A stretch of 64,000 nucleotides of DNA. Source: Trogon surrucura (lineage: Eukaryota > Chordata > Aves > Trogoniformes > Trogonidae). A program made the translations under genes and the position numbers. The stretch lies in NCBI GenBank assembly GCA_020746105.1, contig CM036618.1, positions 125,912,191 through 125,976,190 on the forward strand, read 5' to 3'. Each line of letters opens with the position of its first letter. Within the stretch, counting starts at the first letter, position 1. Below the pieces are notes generated by a model that saw only the letters and a program-made list of their open reading frames with translations, had not been told where the DNA came from and made no database searches. Below are positions 28,401 to 42,250 of this stretch, piece by piece.

Positions 28401-30142
28401 GCTGAAGGGACCATCTCTAGGTTCAAAACAAGCGTTTGTGCTTTGATCTTTTCTGCTAGGGAAGAGGACACTTCTTATAGTGTGCAGGATTTTTTTTTTT
28501 AAATAGCCTCCCATTTCTCATGGACCTAGTAAAGACTTATCTGATTGCTGCCAGTAATGCCTAAGGGAGAACAGAGCCCTGACTGCGCTGTGTGGGCCAA
28601 CAGCCCTTTGTCCAATATCACTCTTTACTTCATTTAATATGCTAAACGCCATTTGCAAGCTGAAGTATCATTTACAGAAATCAATGTATAACTAAGTTAC
28701 TAAGCATGTGAAATTGCCTACAAATAGCAAAGGCATTCTTCCAGCAAGGCTTCATTTTTTTTTTCTACCATGCCATGGTTTCCAGCTATTATTGCTATTT
28801 CTTAAGTATAATTATATATAGTCGTTGTTAAACTGAGTTTACAACCTTCGCTAATTCTCTGCTCTCATTTCTTCTTCTGTGCCAACAAGTTTAACTGCCA
28901 GTAACAGGAAATATCCACCCTATTTACAAAGAGAAAACCACTACACTTAGTTCCACAGATATAGCAACTCAAATACTGTAAATTTTAATATTGAGAATTG
29001 GAAAACACATGTACTATACTATCTACACAGACCCAGTATATGCAATGACTGTGTAATACAAGTTACTAAAGACACCCAAAGCTATTGGAAATGGAGCATA
29101 TCTGGACCTGTGAAGCACCATGCCAATAGCGATGTATTATCTGCCTGAGCATCCAGCCCTTTGCCTGGCATTTGGCCAAACCCAATAAAACTAATTACCA
29201 TGAGATGCCTCTCTACAAATGGAAACACTGCAGTTAGATACAATCTGAGCACTCCACACTGAGCAAATGACTGCCAATTTTTTTTCTTCCTGTGTAGAAA
29301 GCGGCTATTTGCTCCCACTCACTCCAGCAGAGAAAGTCGTAGCTCCGTTCTCTGGATCTGTCGTTCCTGGGCAACAGCAGCAGAGAGGATCTGCCTTTTA
29401 CCATTATGAAAAAGACAATTCTCACCGTGTTCTTTATTGAAACATTTACCTGCAGATCCCCTTTCATTATATGCAATTCTGGTTGCTTTTTGCAGATCAC
29501 ATTTTCACACAGCCCTCACAATGTGACCACTGCTGAGTTTCATCTAGTCAGGTCCAACACACAGACACAAATTTTCCTGTTATAGAGAATCCCACAGATT
29601 CCTTCAACCCCACATTTATAGAAAAGCTTTCTGATAATCACCTATCCTCTGCAAGAGCTATCACATTTCACACCATAGCTGATCACACAGTTCAGGGTCT
29701 CGCTGCGACTTGCTTTCGGCACGTGGCAGGGGGTCACTAGCATGATGCAGAGTTCCTGACAGGGGGAGCAGAGGCACAAGGAAAGCTTCTTAACAGCTCC
29801 AGTGCCTCCAGCCATCACCCACGATGATCTGCAGCCACCACCACAGCTTATCCTGGTCTCATAGCCAGGATTGTGCTGGCACCAAAACGCAACTTTGATA
29901 TTTACCCTGACCCTTGAAAAATTACTAGCAATGGAAATGGAATACCAACAAGGAATAAGAGTCTCTGTTTGCTCAGGATGACAAAACCAAGGAGGTTATT
30001 TGATCAGGAGAGTAAGTCTACCTCCTTCGCAGCTGGTGTTATTTCAGATGACACTGAGAAGCCATTTTCACTATTCCAGGGATGTTCTTTTTGGTCTGTG
30101 AGGACACCACCTCCAGCTATCAGATAGTTGTCAGACACAGCT

Positions 30143-30164
30143 ATCTCATCTCATCTCATCTCAC
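30143..30164. repeat. (ATCTC)n microsatellite
   Basis: Four tandem copies of the pentamer ATCTC followed by AC. This is a short simple repeat with no associated gene. Confidence 0.8.
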
Positions 30165-33100
30165 AGTTCCTACACAACTCACTTTTACACAACCACAACT
30201 GTAGGTATGACAGCCAAGTGGCTGCATCAACTCCAGTCTGCTGCCTCACCCTGGGCCTGAACCCAGCCTTTACTGGTTACTATTTACTGGAAGGTGCTGA
30301 CACAAAATATTTCAGTTTTTCACTTATTTGCCTTAGACACTGCTCACATTATAAGGATCCTGCATTGAGCCCTCCTGGGAATCCATCAGAGACACAGCCT
30401 CTCCTGTCAAGATAAGCCCAGGAAACAGTGTCAAAAAACATCACATAAAGTAAACAACTAATCAATAGCAATGCTTAGCATATGGAAAAAAAGGTCCTTC
30501 TTGAATGAGAGAATCTGCAACTGAGATTCTGTTTCTGGCTGTACGGAGGGAAAAAAGTAGTATGGTATCGGAGAGGTCACAAAGAAAGTCTTTCGGGAAT
30601 ATTTTTGCCGAGAAGGAGACTTCCCCTGGGAGCCTACAAAAAACATTTTTTGCCTCACCTGCTGCTGCATTTACTATGCTGCTACACAGGTCAAGAGAAG
30701 TCAGCTCAGAACATTCAGGTACAATTGAACACATTTTTCAATCACCAGTCTCCAAAGGAGCACGAGCACTGTGCTGCCATGGACACCTACCAACCTGGGG
30801 GCTTGGACCAGTATCCGTCACTTCTGGGAAGTTTCAAGGGCACTCCCTTTCTCTCTCTGCATGGTACCAACAAGGTTGCCTGAGCAGATGACTGCACCAT
30901 TTTGGAGCACTTTTTCCACTGCTGCGGGCATCTCTGCAGGCTGTAAGAACTTGGTCCAGAGTTTTCACCAAAGTCATATGAATTTTGAAACACAGTGACT
31001 CTGCAGCCTTGGCCAAGGATTTCAGCTGCATTCCTCAAGCATTATGCTCAGTGTGCTAAAAAACACTTGCAAAGCATTTCTTTGTGATATTTACTTTATA
31101 AAATTAAAGCACAGGGAGGAAAAAAAAAATCTGTTTCTTTCCACTATTCCTTAGTTTGCATAAGCAGACAATTGTAAATGTCAGACACCAGTGGTGCATT
31201 AGAACAGGATCACACTGACAAATCATCTCTTGAAGGCCAGAGTCCAAACTCCTCGCCAGCCCCAAGACCGCTCTAATTTCACACCCTCATAACATTAGGA
31301 CCATGAACAGTAATGCCTAATTTAGCCATCGTGGTTCCAGTAGTGCAGGAGTTAAAGAGACCCCAACAGCATGTGTGAAGGATTCACCCTATGCTAAATT
31401 TTAGGCAGTGTCCCTCTGCTTCTGCAAGTTCTGTCCAGGTTTGAAGGGGTGAATGGGGAGTATTGTGAGATCCGAGCTCATTAGCAGAGCAGGTGGGGAT
31501 GCCTGCAGCTGAATAAGCAGGTTGCTTTGGGAATAACACAAAACAGATGTCCTGTCTTCGCACTCCCTTTACATTTTCTTCAAATAAATTGCAAGTGCAG
31601 GGTTTAAGGCTGAGTCTGTCTTTTATCTCTTTAGCAACTCCTTTTCTGTTTTCTTCTGCCTCTTTTCTGTCAGGGTAGCATATATTTTCTGTAAAATGAT
31701 AATTTTAGAAGATAGAGGAAAAAAATGCCTTTTGATAGAGAAAGGGAAATTAAATGCTCCCTACTGAATGAGTTTACTTAAGTTTCAGAGAGAGAATACT
31801 GGGAGGTGATCTGCACATCGTCTAAGATAAGCATATATTCCAAGATAGGCATGCATACAAACAATGCCAAAGAAAACCATATACTAGGCTTTACTAAGGG
31901 GATTTACCTTCAAGATACTTTCCCAGAAATATTTCTTGTTCAGGTTGAGGAGAGAGTTGGGTTTTTACATATGCTAAGTATAGCTTGTGCTCTGTTATTT
32001 CAGCATAGCAATGCACTTACTTGATATCAAGTATCTGAAACAGATGAAGGGACACTGTTTTTGATTACATACCCAAGACCTGGGGAATACTCAGGCAGGT
32101 CTAGAACCATTCATAGTTTCCAAAAACATGCTCTCTTTAAGTAAGAGATTATTTAAAGCACATACAAAAGCAAAGGCGACTTGATTCTTGGTGCATGAAG
32201 ACTTTACTTCAAAAGGTCTTCTAGAAACAGGCACTGTTTTGGGATGTCTTCTTTTTTGGAGACACCACCCCAGCCTCTACCAGAAGGTAGCTATCAGTCA
32301 TCATGAAGTCCCTACCACTCCCCATCCAGAAGCGTCTCAATGAGTAGCCTTCAGGTTAGGCAACCAGCGCCCTTTGTCAAGGCCCAGTATTTATATTTAA
32401 AAACCACATTGCATAGGCAATGTACAAGGGACTAAAATAGACAAACTTTTAAAACTTATTAGCAGAAAAACCACAGGACTTACAGGTCTGCTGTTTTGCT
32501 TATGCCTGATAATCCACAGTGATGTACGAATGCCGTTTACTGTATACTCTACTGCCTACTCTGCTAGGATAGCCTTTCCTACATGCAGTTCTCTTCATAA
32601 CGTGCCTAACTCGGAATCATGTAAAAAAACCCACTTCTAAAAGTCTGCAAAGAGGATTAGATCAAGTCTCAAGACAAAGAGGCCATAATTCACCAACTCC
32701 ATTAGCACTAACAAAAGTTAATGCAAAATAAACTCTACCGGAGTCTGCAAAATTGTCAGATGACAATAATACCTTAGTGAGGCAAAGCATATTTTATGCA
32801 TCCTGTTCATTAGCCATAAAGCCTGTTTGCACGACTGTTTTTCCTCATTTGAAGTAATCACACTGTATCTTATGAAGAGACCCGCCGAACCCTTTAGCAC
32901 ACAGAGCATTTAAAAGATGTTATTAGAAAAGTTATTTTGGAAATCTGCAATTACACATCTATTCATAGACTTGTATTTATTCCTTCTCTTACTGTCAGTC
33001 TGTGTCAATCTAAAGACACGAGAGTCTGTTTACACAGACTGATGTTTGAGGCCATTATAGCCATGCTTATAAGAAAGTAACAGTATTACTCTTCTCAAAG

Positions 33101-36100
33101 GTATACATTTAAAAACACAAGTTACAGAGCCACTGTTTGGCATAAGCAGATTTGTCAAACTCTTTCATATTAGTTTATACAGCATCTCAACTTTGATATA
33201 CAAAACCAGGAACCCAGAAAATCCACATTCAGTCTAGGCCACAAGTAGCATCAACAACCTCAGAACAACGCCGTGTACTGAAGCTTCTCTATTGTGCAGT
33301 ATCTCAGTTGGTCCAGAGCCTTTTATACTGAAGGCACAGAAAAAGCCCTTTGCAAGTCAATGAACCCAACTGTCTATCGATGCAAATCCTCTCATGTGAA
33401 TTGTCAATCTTTAAAAGAAATTTAACTTCTTGCTTCAGCCTTTACAGGAAGACGCTTATGCTAGCTTGACATACTCTTCCAATTAATAAAATAAAGTCAC
33501 TGGTTGCTTATCCACCAGGCAGCTGTTCTCTCTCTGGTGTTCACCTTCAACCTATTTAGAGACATCAGCAAAAAATGTCCAGCCAGCCTTACAAGTGAGA
33601 TTTCTGGGCTACAGCTTCTATTTTGGCCTGCACGGCAGACAAGAATAATTTCTGCACACAGGGGTCTTCACTCTCCTAATATTATTAAAAGCAGGAGAAT
33701 AACAGAGCATGAATTTCACAGCCCTAACAATTTTCTGAATTTGTGAAATACAACAGACAAACAGGTTTTGCCCAGGTACCTACCGTCCATGTTAGTAAAG
33801 GTTGATGCAAGGGCAGCGGACCCAAACACTAAAAGGATAAAATGGCATCACCAGCAGTTTTTTTTCCTCATTCATTATTAGTGCACTTTTAGAGCCACCA
33901 CATAACCCTGCTCACCCTTCCCCACAGGGATATCAATAGAGTCATTCGTCAGCAGAATATTGTCACATTTTACAGTATCACCCTTAAATACAGGGGCCCT
34001 CAAAAGGGCAGTGCTGGAGGTTATTGATTTTGAACCACTGATGCAGCACACAGCATCCCCACAGCAGGAGAGATGCCCAAGGTCAAATGCCTTCTTAAAA
34101 TATACATTTGGCTACCAGGAGTTTCATTAAGTTCAATAAACCATCAGGTATTGACTGGCGGTACTATTTATAAATAATCAGCCTGTGCAGTGCTGACCCC
34201 TTTTTTTTATCTAATGAAATTTATTTTCTCTTGTCAGTGTCAGGTATTTTGAGTTAGCACAATGCTGTGACCTCTCCCATGTTAAAAATGAAACTGTGTA
34301 TAAAAACTGTCATAAAAGCCCAGCAGTAGCAACAGCTCCTGGAAATAGCATATATCTATTTAGGTAATACAAACAAGATGTCAAGTCTTTAAAAGCGTAA
34401 GCTGTTAAACCAAGTGCCAAATCATCCATGAACGGCTGTGTACCACAGAGTAAGAGAGAACTCTCTCCTCCATTCAGCCTCCATAAAATAAATAATATAT
34501 TATGCACGAGCAAAATCTGTGTTATTGCAGCAGTGACAAGTCATCCTGAGTTAAGACATTTAAGAATTAAAGCTCTCTCTATTTGCACATTACCTAAAAG
34601 GAAAGAATGTTCTCAAGGCATTACTTTTTGCTCAGGAGGGTGCTCACCCGGCTGAGCTTCAGCAGCCACCCAGCCCTGAGCTCCCTGTGCAGGGCCAATG
34701 TCCTCCTGCACTCAAGTACCCGATGCTTTCTTAGTTCAGCATTGCCTTCTCCCCCTCATCCCAGAACTCGCATGAGCTTCATCTTCTGTAGGCTAGTAAA
34801 ACTTATTTTGAATTTCAGTTCTTTATTCCCTCATGGACTTTCCTCATTTCTACTCTTTATGTCGCAGTGGCAGAGGTAGGGATCCCTCTTCCTCCCCCTG
34901 CTCCTGAGCTAGTTAGCTTACTTGACCTTTAAATTCTCCTGCACTATCCCTAAGGTGGGGGAAAAGAAATCTCACAAAAAGTATCCAGGAAACATAAGCT
35001 TGTAACTTCAGGCAATACTAAGTTTAGCAGGTTCATGGTGTGCTGCTATGTTTTTAATTGTTGCTGTCAGAATATATGTGGGACAGATAGCTGCTGTTTC
35101 AACAAAATAAGAACCCTTTATACCCAGGTGTTAAGTGCATAATTGTCATCCAACCAGTTATCAGGAGCATGACCTGTCCGGGTCAAATACAGTACTTACA
35201 CCCTGTTATTTGCCTAAGGCACTGCTCTGCTATCCTTGCCTTGGAAGTTGGTTGGTTTTGTTTTGTGTACGTACACACCCATTTGCACAGAAAGAGATGC
35301 ATTTTTGATGTGTGCATACATATTTATACACATCATACTGCATCACGATATTTTGATTTGCAAGTGAGCAGTGCTCAGTGATGCAATGTTTGTTATGTAT
35401 ATGGGAGATGGATGGACACAGAGTTATTAGAAGGCAAGATTAAAACCCTTTGGTTGATCTGTATTAATTTTATTTTTGCAGTACTGTCTGCCTGACCATA
35501 CATTTTCCCATTTCTGCCCTGCTGCTGGTGCACGACTCGGTTGAGACTGCAGAGTACGGCATATATCTGCGTAGCAGAGAAAAAGCCACCGGCATATCCT
35601 TGAGTGGCTACAAATTACAGACCTCTCACTAGGGGACCAGACTGGAGCCAGGATCCAGCTTTTACTGTGCCGAAGCCAAATACAGCTAAATTATACTCTC
35701 ATCTGTTTTACCAAACAGCCACTGTGGTGGCTGCAGTTTCCAGCAGGTCCTTGCCCTGTGGCCAGGGCAAGCCTGTGTGGCCACCTGCACTGCCACATGC
35801 ACAAAGCACAGAAGGGCTGTGCAGCAGGAGGGACACCCCGTTCGCAGTCCGTCACGCTCAGATCAAGTTTAGCTTGTACAAGCGCACGCCAAAAGTACCT
35901 CGGGAAGCAAGAGACAGGTGTTGCACAACACAAGTGCTGAGTGAAAGCACCGGCGCGTCCATAATCTGCAACCATGGCCCAATAAAACTGACCCAGGAGC
36001 ACCTCCTCCTCTCACTCCTCCCTACTGACTGAAACACAGCAGCTTATTTGAAAGCAAGAAGCAAACACATCCACAACACCTTTTTAACATTGTTAGCATT

Positions 36101-39100
36101 TGCCGAGCAGGGTTTCAACCCTAACGCTATAGATGTTTAACATGTCCGTACCGAAAATCGTTGAACCTTGCAATCAATACAGCTGAGCCACTGCACAAAA
36201 TTTGCCATTGATCCACGTTTCGCTTCATTAAATGTTAGTTTTACAAGGTTCAAAACAAGTCTGGTTAAAATTGTTTAACAACCTATGGCTGCATCATCAG
36301 TTCTAAATGGCCACATTAAGGAAGGAAAGCCAGTACGAAGATGCGAACAGGCTGGTACCAGGTTATCTCCTCAGCCCATGCATTGCACAGGGGCAGAACT
36401 GCTCATCTGAGGCAGAAAGCAGTTGCAGGATTTGTGTGCTGCGGGATTTTTGTGTTGCAATTCTGATGCAAAAAACGAGGTGGCACAAACTTAAACAGTG
36501 GACCACCTTCTTTTTTTGAATGCCACTGCTGCCCAAGCTCAGCCACAGCTGAGTTGCCCATCCTCTGAGGGCCAAAGAGGGATTCTCTTTAAAATTCTTC
36601 AAAGTTCAAATACAGGGGGTTTTTTAAAACATAGCAGCTCCTCTGGAGCAAGCTGGCACAACTGCTGTGGCACTTGCCATTGGTCTCTTAAAGACTATGA
36701 TCCTGAAGTGGGACTAAGCCATACAGATTTGGAGCAGTATTAGCATGCACACTCAGTAAGTTAATAATCAATTCTGCATTTTGGCTTCTCTTTCTTAGTC
36801 CACTGACTTAAGTGTGAAACATAAAATCTTGATTCCTGCAACACAAAGGTGGCTGAGAGCATCTATAAAGCTCTTAGTCCACAGGCAACGCTCTGCATGG
36901 GATAAAATATGAGGGCCGATACCAAACCATCACTTTCCTACTGCTACTAGCAAATACCATTATTTATCTTCTGGACAACTTTAATATTTTAGTGCAAACA
37001 GTTTTATGTACTGGTATTTCCTCATTCCTATGGCCTTCGGTAACCAGCCTCTACGTTTTTACTTCCACAGCCAAGAGCTAGTAATAGAGAAAAATATTGT
37101 ACACCCAAGTAATAAAAAGTTCCACATCAACATGATTCCTTTGTGCTCTGGTTAAAGGTCAGACATTTTTATTGTCTCCTGCAATTTATCAAATGCTCTG
37201 CCATGATAAAACTAATAGTGATTCTTGGAATAGTAAAAAAATGTATTTATGCAAACAACTGATAACCACCAGATAAAACCAGCATTGTCTAAAATGAAAA
37301 AAAAAAATGTATGTTTTAAAGTGTATCAGTTGCTGATGAAATTTATCACCTACTAATGGCAGGTGTGACAGAGCAGTAAGCCCTGGGCAGGGGTCTCCTT
37401 GCTGCCCCACGCAACTAGGAGCTGCTTTTTTAAAGGGAAATCTGCTCAGGTATTTTTGGAAATTGCTACTCGCTTTGCTTGTGCTGAGAGCCAAGGTGAC
37501 AGTCCAGTAAACCAGAGCCTAACAACCCCTGAGCATACTGCTGCTCTCAGCACAGCACTGTGGCCTTCAGAGGAAGCATTCCTGTTTAAAAACAGGCATC
37601 AAAGAATTAGGCCACCTTTACAGACCAGAAATAGCAGCTCTCCTGTTCACAAGGCAAGTAACTAGATACTGCAAAAACCACAGAAAAGGGCCATTTTAAC
37701 ATTGGTACTCTGTATTACAGTGCTGTGAATAAAAAAATCTTCCAGATGCTGTTTCTGAGGAGTTACAGTTCAGTCGTTATTCACTTTCCCTGTCAACAAA
37801 CGTGCATTGCTAAGTTTTGAGGGAACCTGTTTTGGTTGCTACAAGCTCCGCGGCCAGGAGGGGGACACGGGTATATACGTTCAGATTTGGAGAGCTGCAC
37901 TGCAAACAGCGATCAAAACCACCCCTGCAATTATATCACAGTGCCCACAAAAGTGGCATAGTAAAGGTGTTCAGAAAATTCTACTACTCTGTGCATTATT
38001 TCTCTCTGTCTCTCAGTTTTACTTTGAACGGAGAAGCTCCGCTGATGCCAGCAGCTAGGAAGTAGTCCCTTTGACTTACAGCTGAAGCATCACGCAATGC
38101 TGTGTTTTTATTGTCACCATCTGCAGGATAAATGCTCTTTCTCTGACAGACTGAAATTCATCTACAAAATAAACAGATACTCCTACAAGATAAAAGGAGC
38201 AGTGAGCTGCTCTGGCCACAGATCAGCATGATTTTGCAAGGCCCAGCAGCCTCTGCCAATTTGCTTGGCACAGCCACAAAACCAGTTTCAGCATCAAGGC
38301 AGGAAAGAAGGACTGAAATCTGCTCTTATCTGCAAAGTTTTATGCCTCTGAGCATCGACAAAATGCAGATGGTCTTTTCTCTGAGTAAAGCCCAGTCCAC
38401 ACCTGGAAAACTGAAGTCAGGAAGAGAGACCAGAAGGTGAGGGGAAGAAATCCATTTGTATAAGTATTTTACTTTGCACACTGAGCTGTACGCATCTAAT
38501 AAGTAGCAAATGTTCCTGTGCACAGCAATAATATGTGCAAATCAAATGTGTGTCTCACACAGATGAAGGTATTTCTTCATGTGAAAAAATATTTTGCATT
38601 GGCTTAAAAAAACCCAACAGATGTCTGTTGGAATTTTTAAAATGGAGGAAAAAGGGGTTAATAACAACAGTGTTATTAAGGCTGTATACAACGTTTCTTT
38701 TCTGAAATTATTTTCAAGTAATATGGATAATAAAGACAGAAGCAGATTGGAGGGACCTTCCCCCAGGACTGATTTTAAAAAGTAGTATTGTTCTGAACAG
38801 TGCTCCCAAGGAAAGTCCATCAGGCACTCGCATGCACCTGCCAGTGATACCATAGAAGATTACACTACATCACATACTAAGATAAACACTAAGCTAAGAC
38901 CAAATACACTAAGCACGCATTTTAGTGCCAAGCTCCATAAACCCAGAGTAAACCTCATACAGACCCTGTCTCTACCAACAGTTTATAAAATGCCGTCACC
39001 GAGTATGGGCACAGGTTTATCCTTTGAGGCATTAACGCATCCCAGTCGATAGACTCACCTCAGAGTTTTGGTGAAGCATCCAGATAAGCACAGACCAACA

Positions 39101-40939
39101 TGAAATGAATTTAGAGTTCCCATGAGCACATGAACACCTTGTTCAGCCCGGATTCTTGATTCATTCAAAGCTATCCCCGTTACATCTCCACTCCCTCACT
39201 GAGTTGTTTTGAGCTGCATAAATTAGTTACACAGAAGCAAGCAGTAATGGGAGATATCGGACAGATCCTGCAAATTCCCTGAAGCCCTTTGAAAACCTAA
39301 GCTTCAAAATGAGGAAAGCATCTTTTAAAATTCCTTTAAGCTGATTTTTAATTGCCAAGTATAGATCACTGCACTTCACCCAGTAGGTTTTTTTTGTTAC
39401 AACATAGCTGTATTTTGTTGTAATTCAACTAGAATTCTATAGTTTGTCAAGTACCATAGCTGTACCCCTTTGATAAATACCTAATTGTTCTACTAAGTTC
39501 TACAATAGTTATTTATGAAAGGAAGAGTGCCTGTAAAGTACAATAATTTTTGATCACAACAATTAGATTTCTACTATTTATGGACCAAATTTCCACGGGA
39601 GGTACAGAGGGGGTAAATCTACTTACAGCTGAGGTATATCAAATTACATTAGTTCAGGAGCTTACCTAGTGTATTTATCTTTTATTTGAATAGTTTTATC
39701 ACTTCCTTTCAACACACATTACCTTTTTAACCATAGTCACAGATTTACAACCTCTGGTTCCCATCCCAGGCCTTGGGTCCATCCCTGCAGCTACTAATGA
39801 ATGCAATTTACCAATGGTCACAAACGATGGACACATCACTTCCATCAACTCTTGTAATCATTGCTTTGGGCTAAAAACAGTTTCAGGTGTTTTCACCACA
39901 AGAAAGGACTTGTAAGTTTAAATTGAATTTTAAATGTTTTTAATTACTAAACACAATAATTTCCACGTAATTTATCTACTCCTCAGGAAATCACGACAGA
40001 CAAAAATAAGAACAGAGAATGTATCATTTTGAGATAATTTCTCTGTCACTTATACCGACAAAATCACAGTTAACAGGGATTCTATTGCTTAAAGAAGCAA
40101 TAGAAATGCAAAGGGAATCAGATTCTTTCAAGTGAATATCCAACCAGATAAACCAGCACTACCTTTTCCTGGTGGGTTTAAATATTGTACTGATTGCTTA
40201 GGCTGCTGAAGACAGACTAAAAAAAAAAAACTGGTTTTGTGTGCAGTTATAGCTCAGCTAAGACTCCAGCACTACAGTCATATTTTTGCTGCTTTTTTGG
40301 TCATCTTTATTTCTCTGTATAGAATGACAAGTTACAGGACACATTTGAACAAAGATCAAGCCGGAGTGTTATTTTGGATCGATTATACAGCTCTCTTCTA
40401 ATACTATTCCTTAACTTATGTAATTAATATAATTTATATAATTTTAGCTCCCAATGTTCAAGCCACCAGAAATCAGAGCCTAATAATGTGTGAAATAAGA
40501 ATTACAAATGTGGTTAATAGGCAGTTTAGTAAGAAATCTTTTAGGGAACATATTTCATCACCCCTAGGACAAAAGAGCAACAGCCCTGCCTAATATTTCC
40601 TCCTCATCCAAACGAAGAGCAGGGGATAATTAGACTAAATATCTCTCCCTCTTGCAATTGCTCTAACTTATGGCCTTTGCTGTTTTTATAGTTTCAATGA
40701 TGACAGAAAACCAAAATGCAGCAAACATAACTTAGAACACATTTTTAAATAAGGTGCATTCAAAAACTTCTCCTCAGTCCTTGAAACCGACAGCAGCAGT
40801 TAACCCTGTACAGTGAGCAGAGGAACAAACTATTTATGTGGATGCCCTTTTGCCCAAGCAAGTATCTTTTTTCCCCCCCCTCTACGACACAAAACAATTG
40901 GAAAACTCAAAGTTAAACCATTTTTTTTTTTTCCCTTCA

Positions 40940-41520
40940 GACTCACACAGCAAAATCTTGTGAAGGGTGGGCCAGTTTGGGGAGGGAAAAGCTGGCTCTG
41001 CCCACAGCACGGGCTGGGCGCCGTGTCCTCCCTCCATGATCCCCTTTGAGGGGAGGTAGCTCAGCCCATCCGGAAAAATGCAGAGTTTGGTTGTGAGACT
41101 CCATCTACCACCCTCAGTGAGAAAATTTGGGTGCAATTTCATATAAATAGATAGAAAACACATATATCGCGAGTACCTGCACTGGCTGCGCTGTGAGGCA
41201 AGGTGGCACCAGTCGGTTCCAGCCGGAACTTCCCTCAGGGGAGGCCGGGTTCAGGACAGACAAAATGGCGCCCAGTGGGGAGGCAGGAGGGGGAAAATAA
41301 CTGAGCAGCTCTCCTCTGAGGCCAGAGGGGAGAAGATCCCCCCTCCAGCCTTGCTGTCCCTCCCCAGTTCTGACACACAAAACACAAGAGATAAAAATCC
41401 GAGGGGTACATCCTGTGGTGACGCAGCCACCAGCCGCCCAGATTTCCCAACACAATCGGGTGGTCCCAAACCCACAAAACCTCCCCCTCGCAGCGCTGAG
41501 CCTGGGAAGAGAGTCCTCAG
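40940..41520. other. GC-rich patch upstream of the provirus
   Basis: This stretch is clearly richer in G and C than its flanks and contains CpGs, CCTCCCTCC-type runs, and the motif CAAAATGGCGCC near 41,260, which resembles the core of a YY1 site (ATGGC). Overlapping minus-strand open frames of 74-113 codons run through it but show no recognisable domain. It could be a promoter-like or regulatory patch, an old degraded repeat, or an unrecognised exon. No TATA box or strong splice donor was identified. Function is unassigned. Confidence 0.3.
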
Positions 41521-41825
41521 GGTCTGCTAACAGGTCCCTTGGTCAATGGCACAGAACCGAAACAGGCGAGGAAATTTACAGCTGACGCAGGAGCATTGCT
41601 GAAAGATGCTGAGCATTAATTATTTCATCAAGATCAAAGATAAAACCTTATCTGCACTAGTTTGAGCACTGCTCCGTAGCAGACCAGATCACTGTCTGAA
41701 TGTTATCAAAAGCCATCTTCCTATTGTTCCTTCTTCCTGCTAAGGCAGGGATATTAGCAGAGAAAAAGTCAAGTATATGGCCACATAGACCTTTCATCTG
41801 AGAAAAGGAAGAGCTTCAAACGGTC

Positions 41826-41831
41826 GAGGAA
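41826..41831. repeat. 5' target-site duplication GAGGAA
   Basis: The six bases GAGGAA immediately precede the TGTGG start of the 5' LTR and recur at 46,819-46,824 directly after the CCCACA end of the 3' LTR. A 6-bp duplication is what alpha- and betaretroviral integrases produce, so both ends mark one integration event. Confidence 0.93.
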
Positions 41832-42230
41832 TGTGGAGAATATTGTGGAAACATGGTTAAAGGAGAAAGGCCATGAAGAAAGGCATCAGGAGGATACGAT
41901 TAGATTAATGGACGTGTAGTACGTGCGGGACATGGATGTGTAATACGTGAGGTATGTGGACGGGACACCATGCTTGTCCTTGAGCTAAAAAAGGTACAAT
42001 AGCAGGTTGTTGAAGAAGAAACTAAGAACTGGGTAAAGTAACAAGTAAAAGCTACAAAAACTGCAAATACTGATATGACGCTAATAATATGGTAGCCAAT
42101 AAGGAGCTTAGCTTTTGCAATATGTATGTACCTAATTATGAGTACTATAAATGTATGAATTGCTGAACAATAAATTTGAGACTTGTTGATCACTATAGAG
42201 TGTGCTCGTCTCCCGCTGAAATCTCCCACA
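41832..42230 (+). repeat. 5' LTR of alpharetrovirus-like provirus (399 bp)
   Basis: The LTR begins TGTGGAGA and ends TCTCCCACA, an imperfect terminal inverted repeat, and it is followed at once by a primer-binding site. U3 holds a CCAAT box at 42,096-42,100 and a TATA-like TATAAAT at 42,146-42,152. AATAAA at 42,169-42,174 sits at the expected U3/R boundary. Compared base by base with the 3' LTR (25 bp at 45,226-45,250 plus 374 bp at 46,445-46,818), only two substitutions are seen, both C/T: one in ATGC/TTG (U3) and one in CCCGC/TGAA (U5). The first 28 codons of U3 are open in the envelope frame and end at a TAG at 41,917-41,919, so the envelope tail of the parent virus probably ran into U3. 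The 109-codon antisense frame through the LTR starts at GTG and is not convincing. Confidence 0.95.
42096..42174 (+). promoter_or_regulatory. LTR promoter and polyadenylation signals
   Basis: CCAAT at 42,096-42,100, TATAAAT at 42,146-42,152 and AATAAA at 42,169-42,174 lie in the order and spacing expected of a compact avian retroviral LTR, where the polyadenylation signal sits close to the transcription start. The transcription start is expected near 42,172-42,180. The same signals are intact in the 3' copy. Confidence 0.75.
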
Positions 42231-42232
42231 AA

Positions 42233-42250
42233 TGGTGACCCCGACGTGAT
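42233..42250 (+). other. Primer-binding site, tRNA-Trp type
   Basis: TGGTGACCCCGACGTGAT starts two bases after the LTR end. It is complementary to the 3' end of tRNA-Trp, the primer used by avian leukosis/sarcoma-type alpharetroviruses. The 18-base match appears intact. Together with the 6-bp target duplication and the envelope type, this places the element with alpharetrovirus-like endogenous viruses. Confidence 0.93.

Larger units (their letters stand above)
14071..40940. other. Long non-coding region, no supported gene
   Basis: Nearly 27 kb with no coding sequence I can support. Contents noted: an AT-rich tract around 21,480-21,640, an (ATCTC)n microsatellite at 30,143-30,164, scattered A- and T-runs, and a splice-flanked candidate exon on the plus strand at 16,319-16,474, which is listed separately. 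Plus-strand and minus-strand open frames (for example 162 codons at 23,216-23,704 and 142 codons at 35,604-36,032) show no family resemblance and no domain pattern. The region is best read as intergenic or as the intron of a gene whose exons lie outside the window. Confidence 0.55.

Noticed and set aside
41900-42229. 109-codon antisense frame present in both proviral LTRs
   Set aside because: It starts at GTG rather than ATG and is duplicated only because the LTR is. The two copies differ at exactly the two LTR substitutions, both changing residues.
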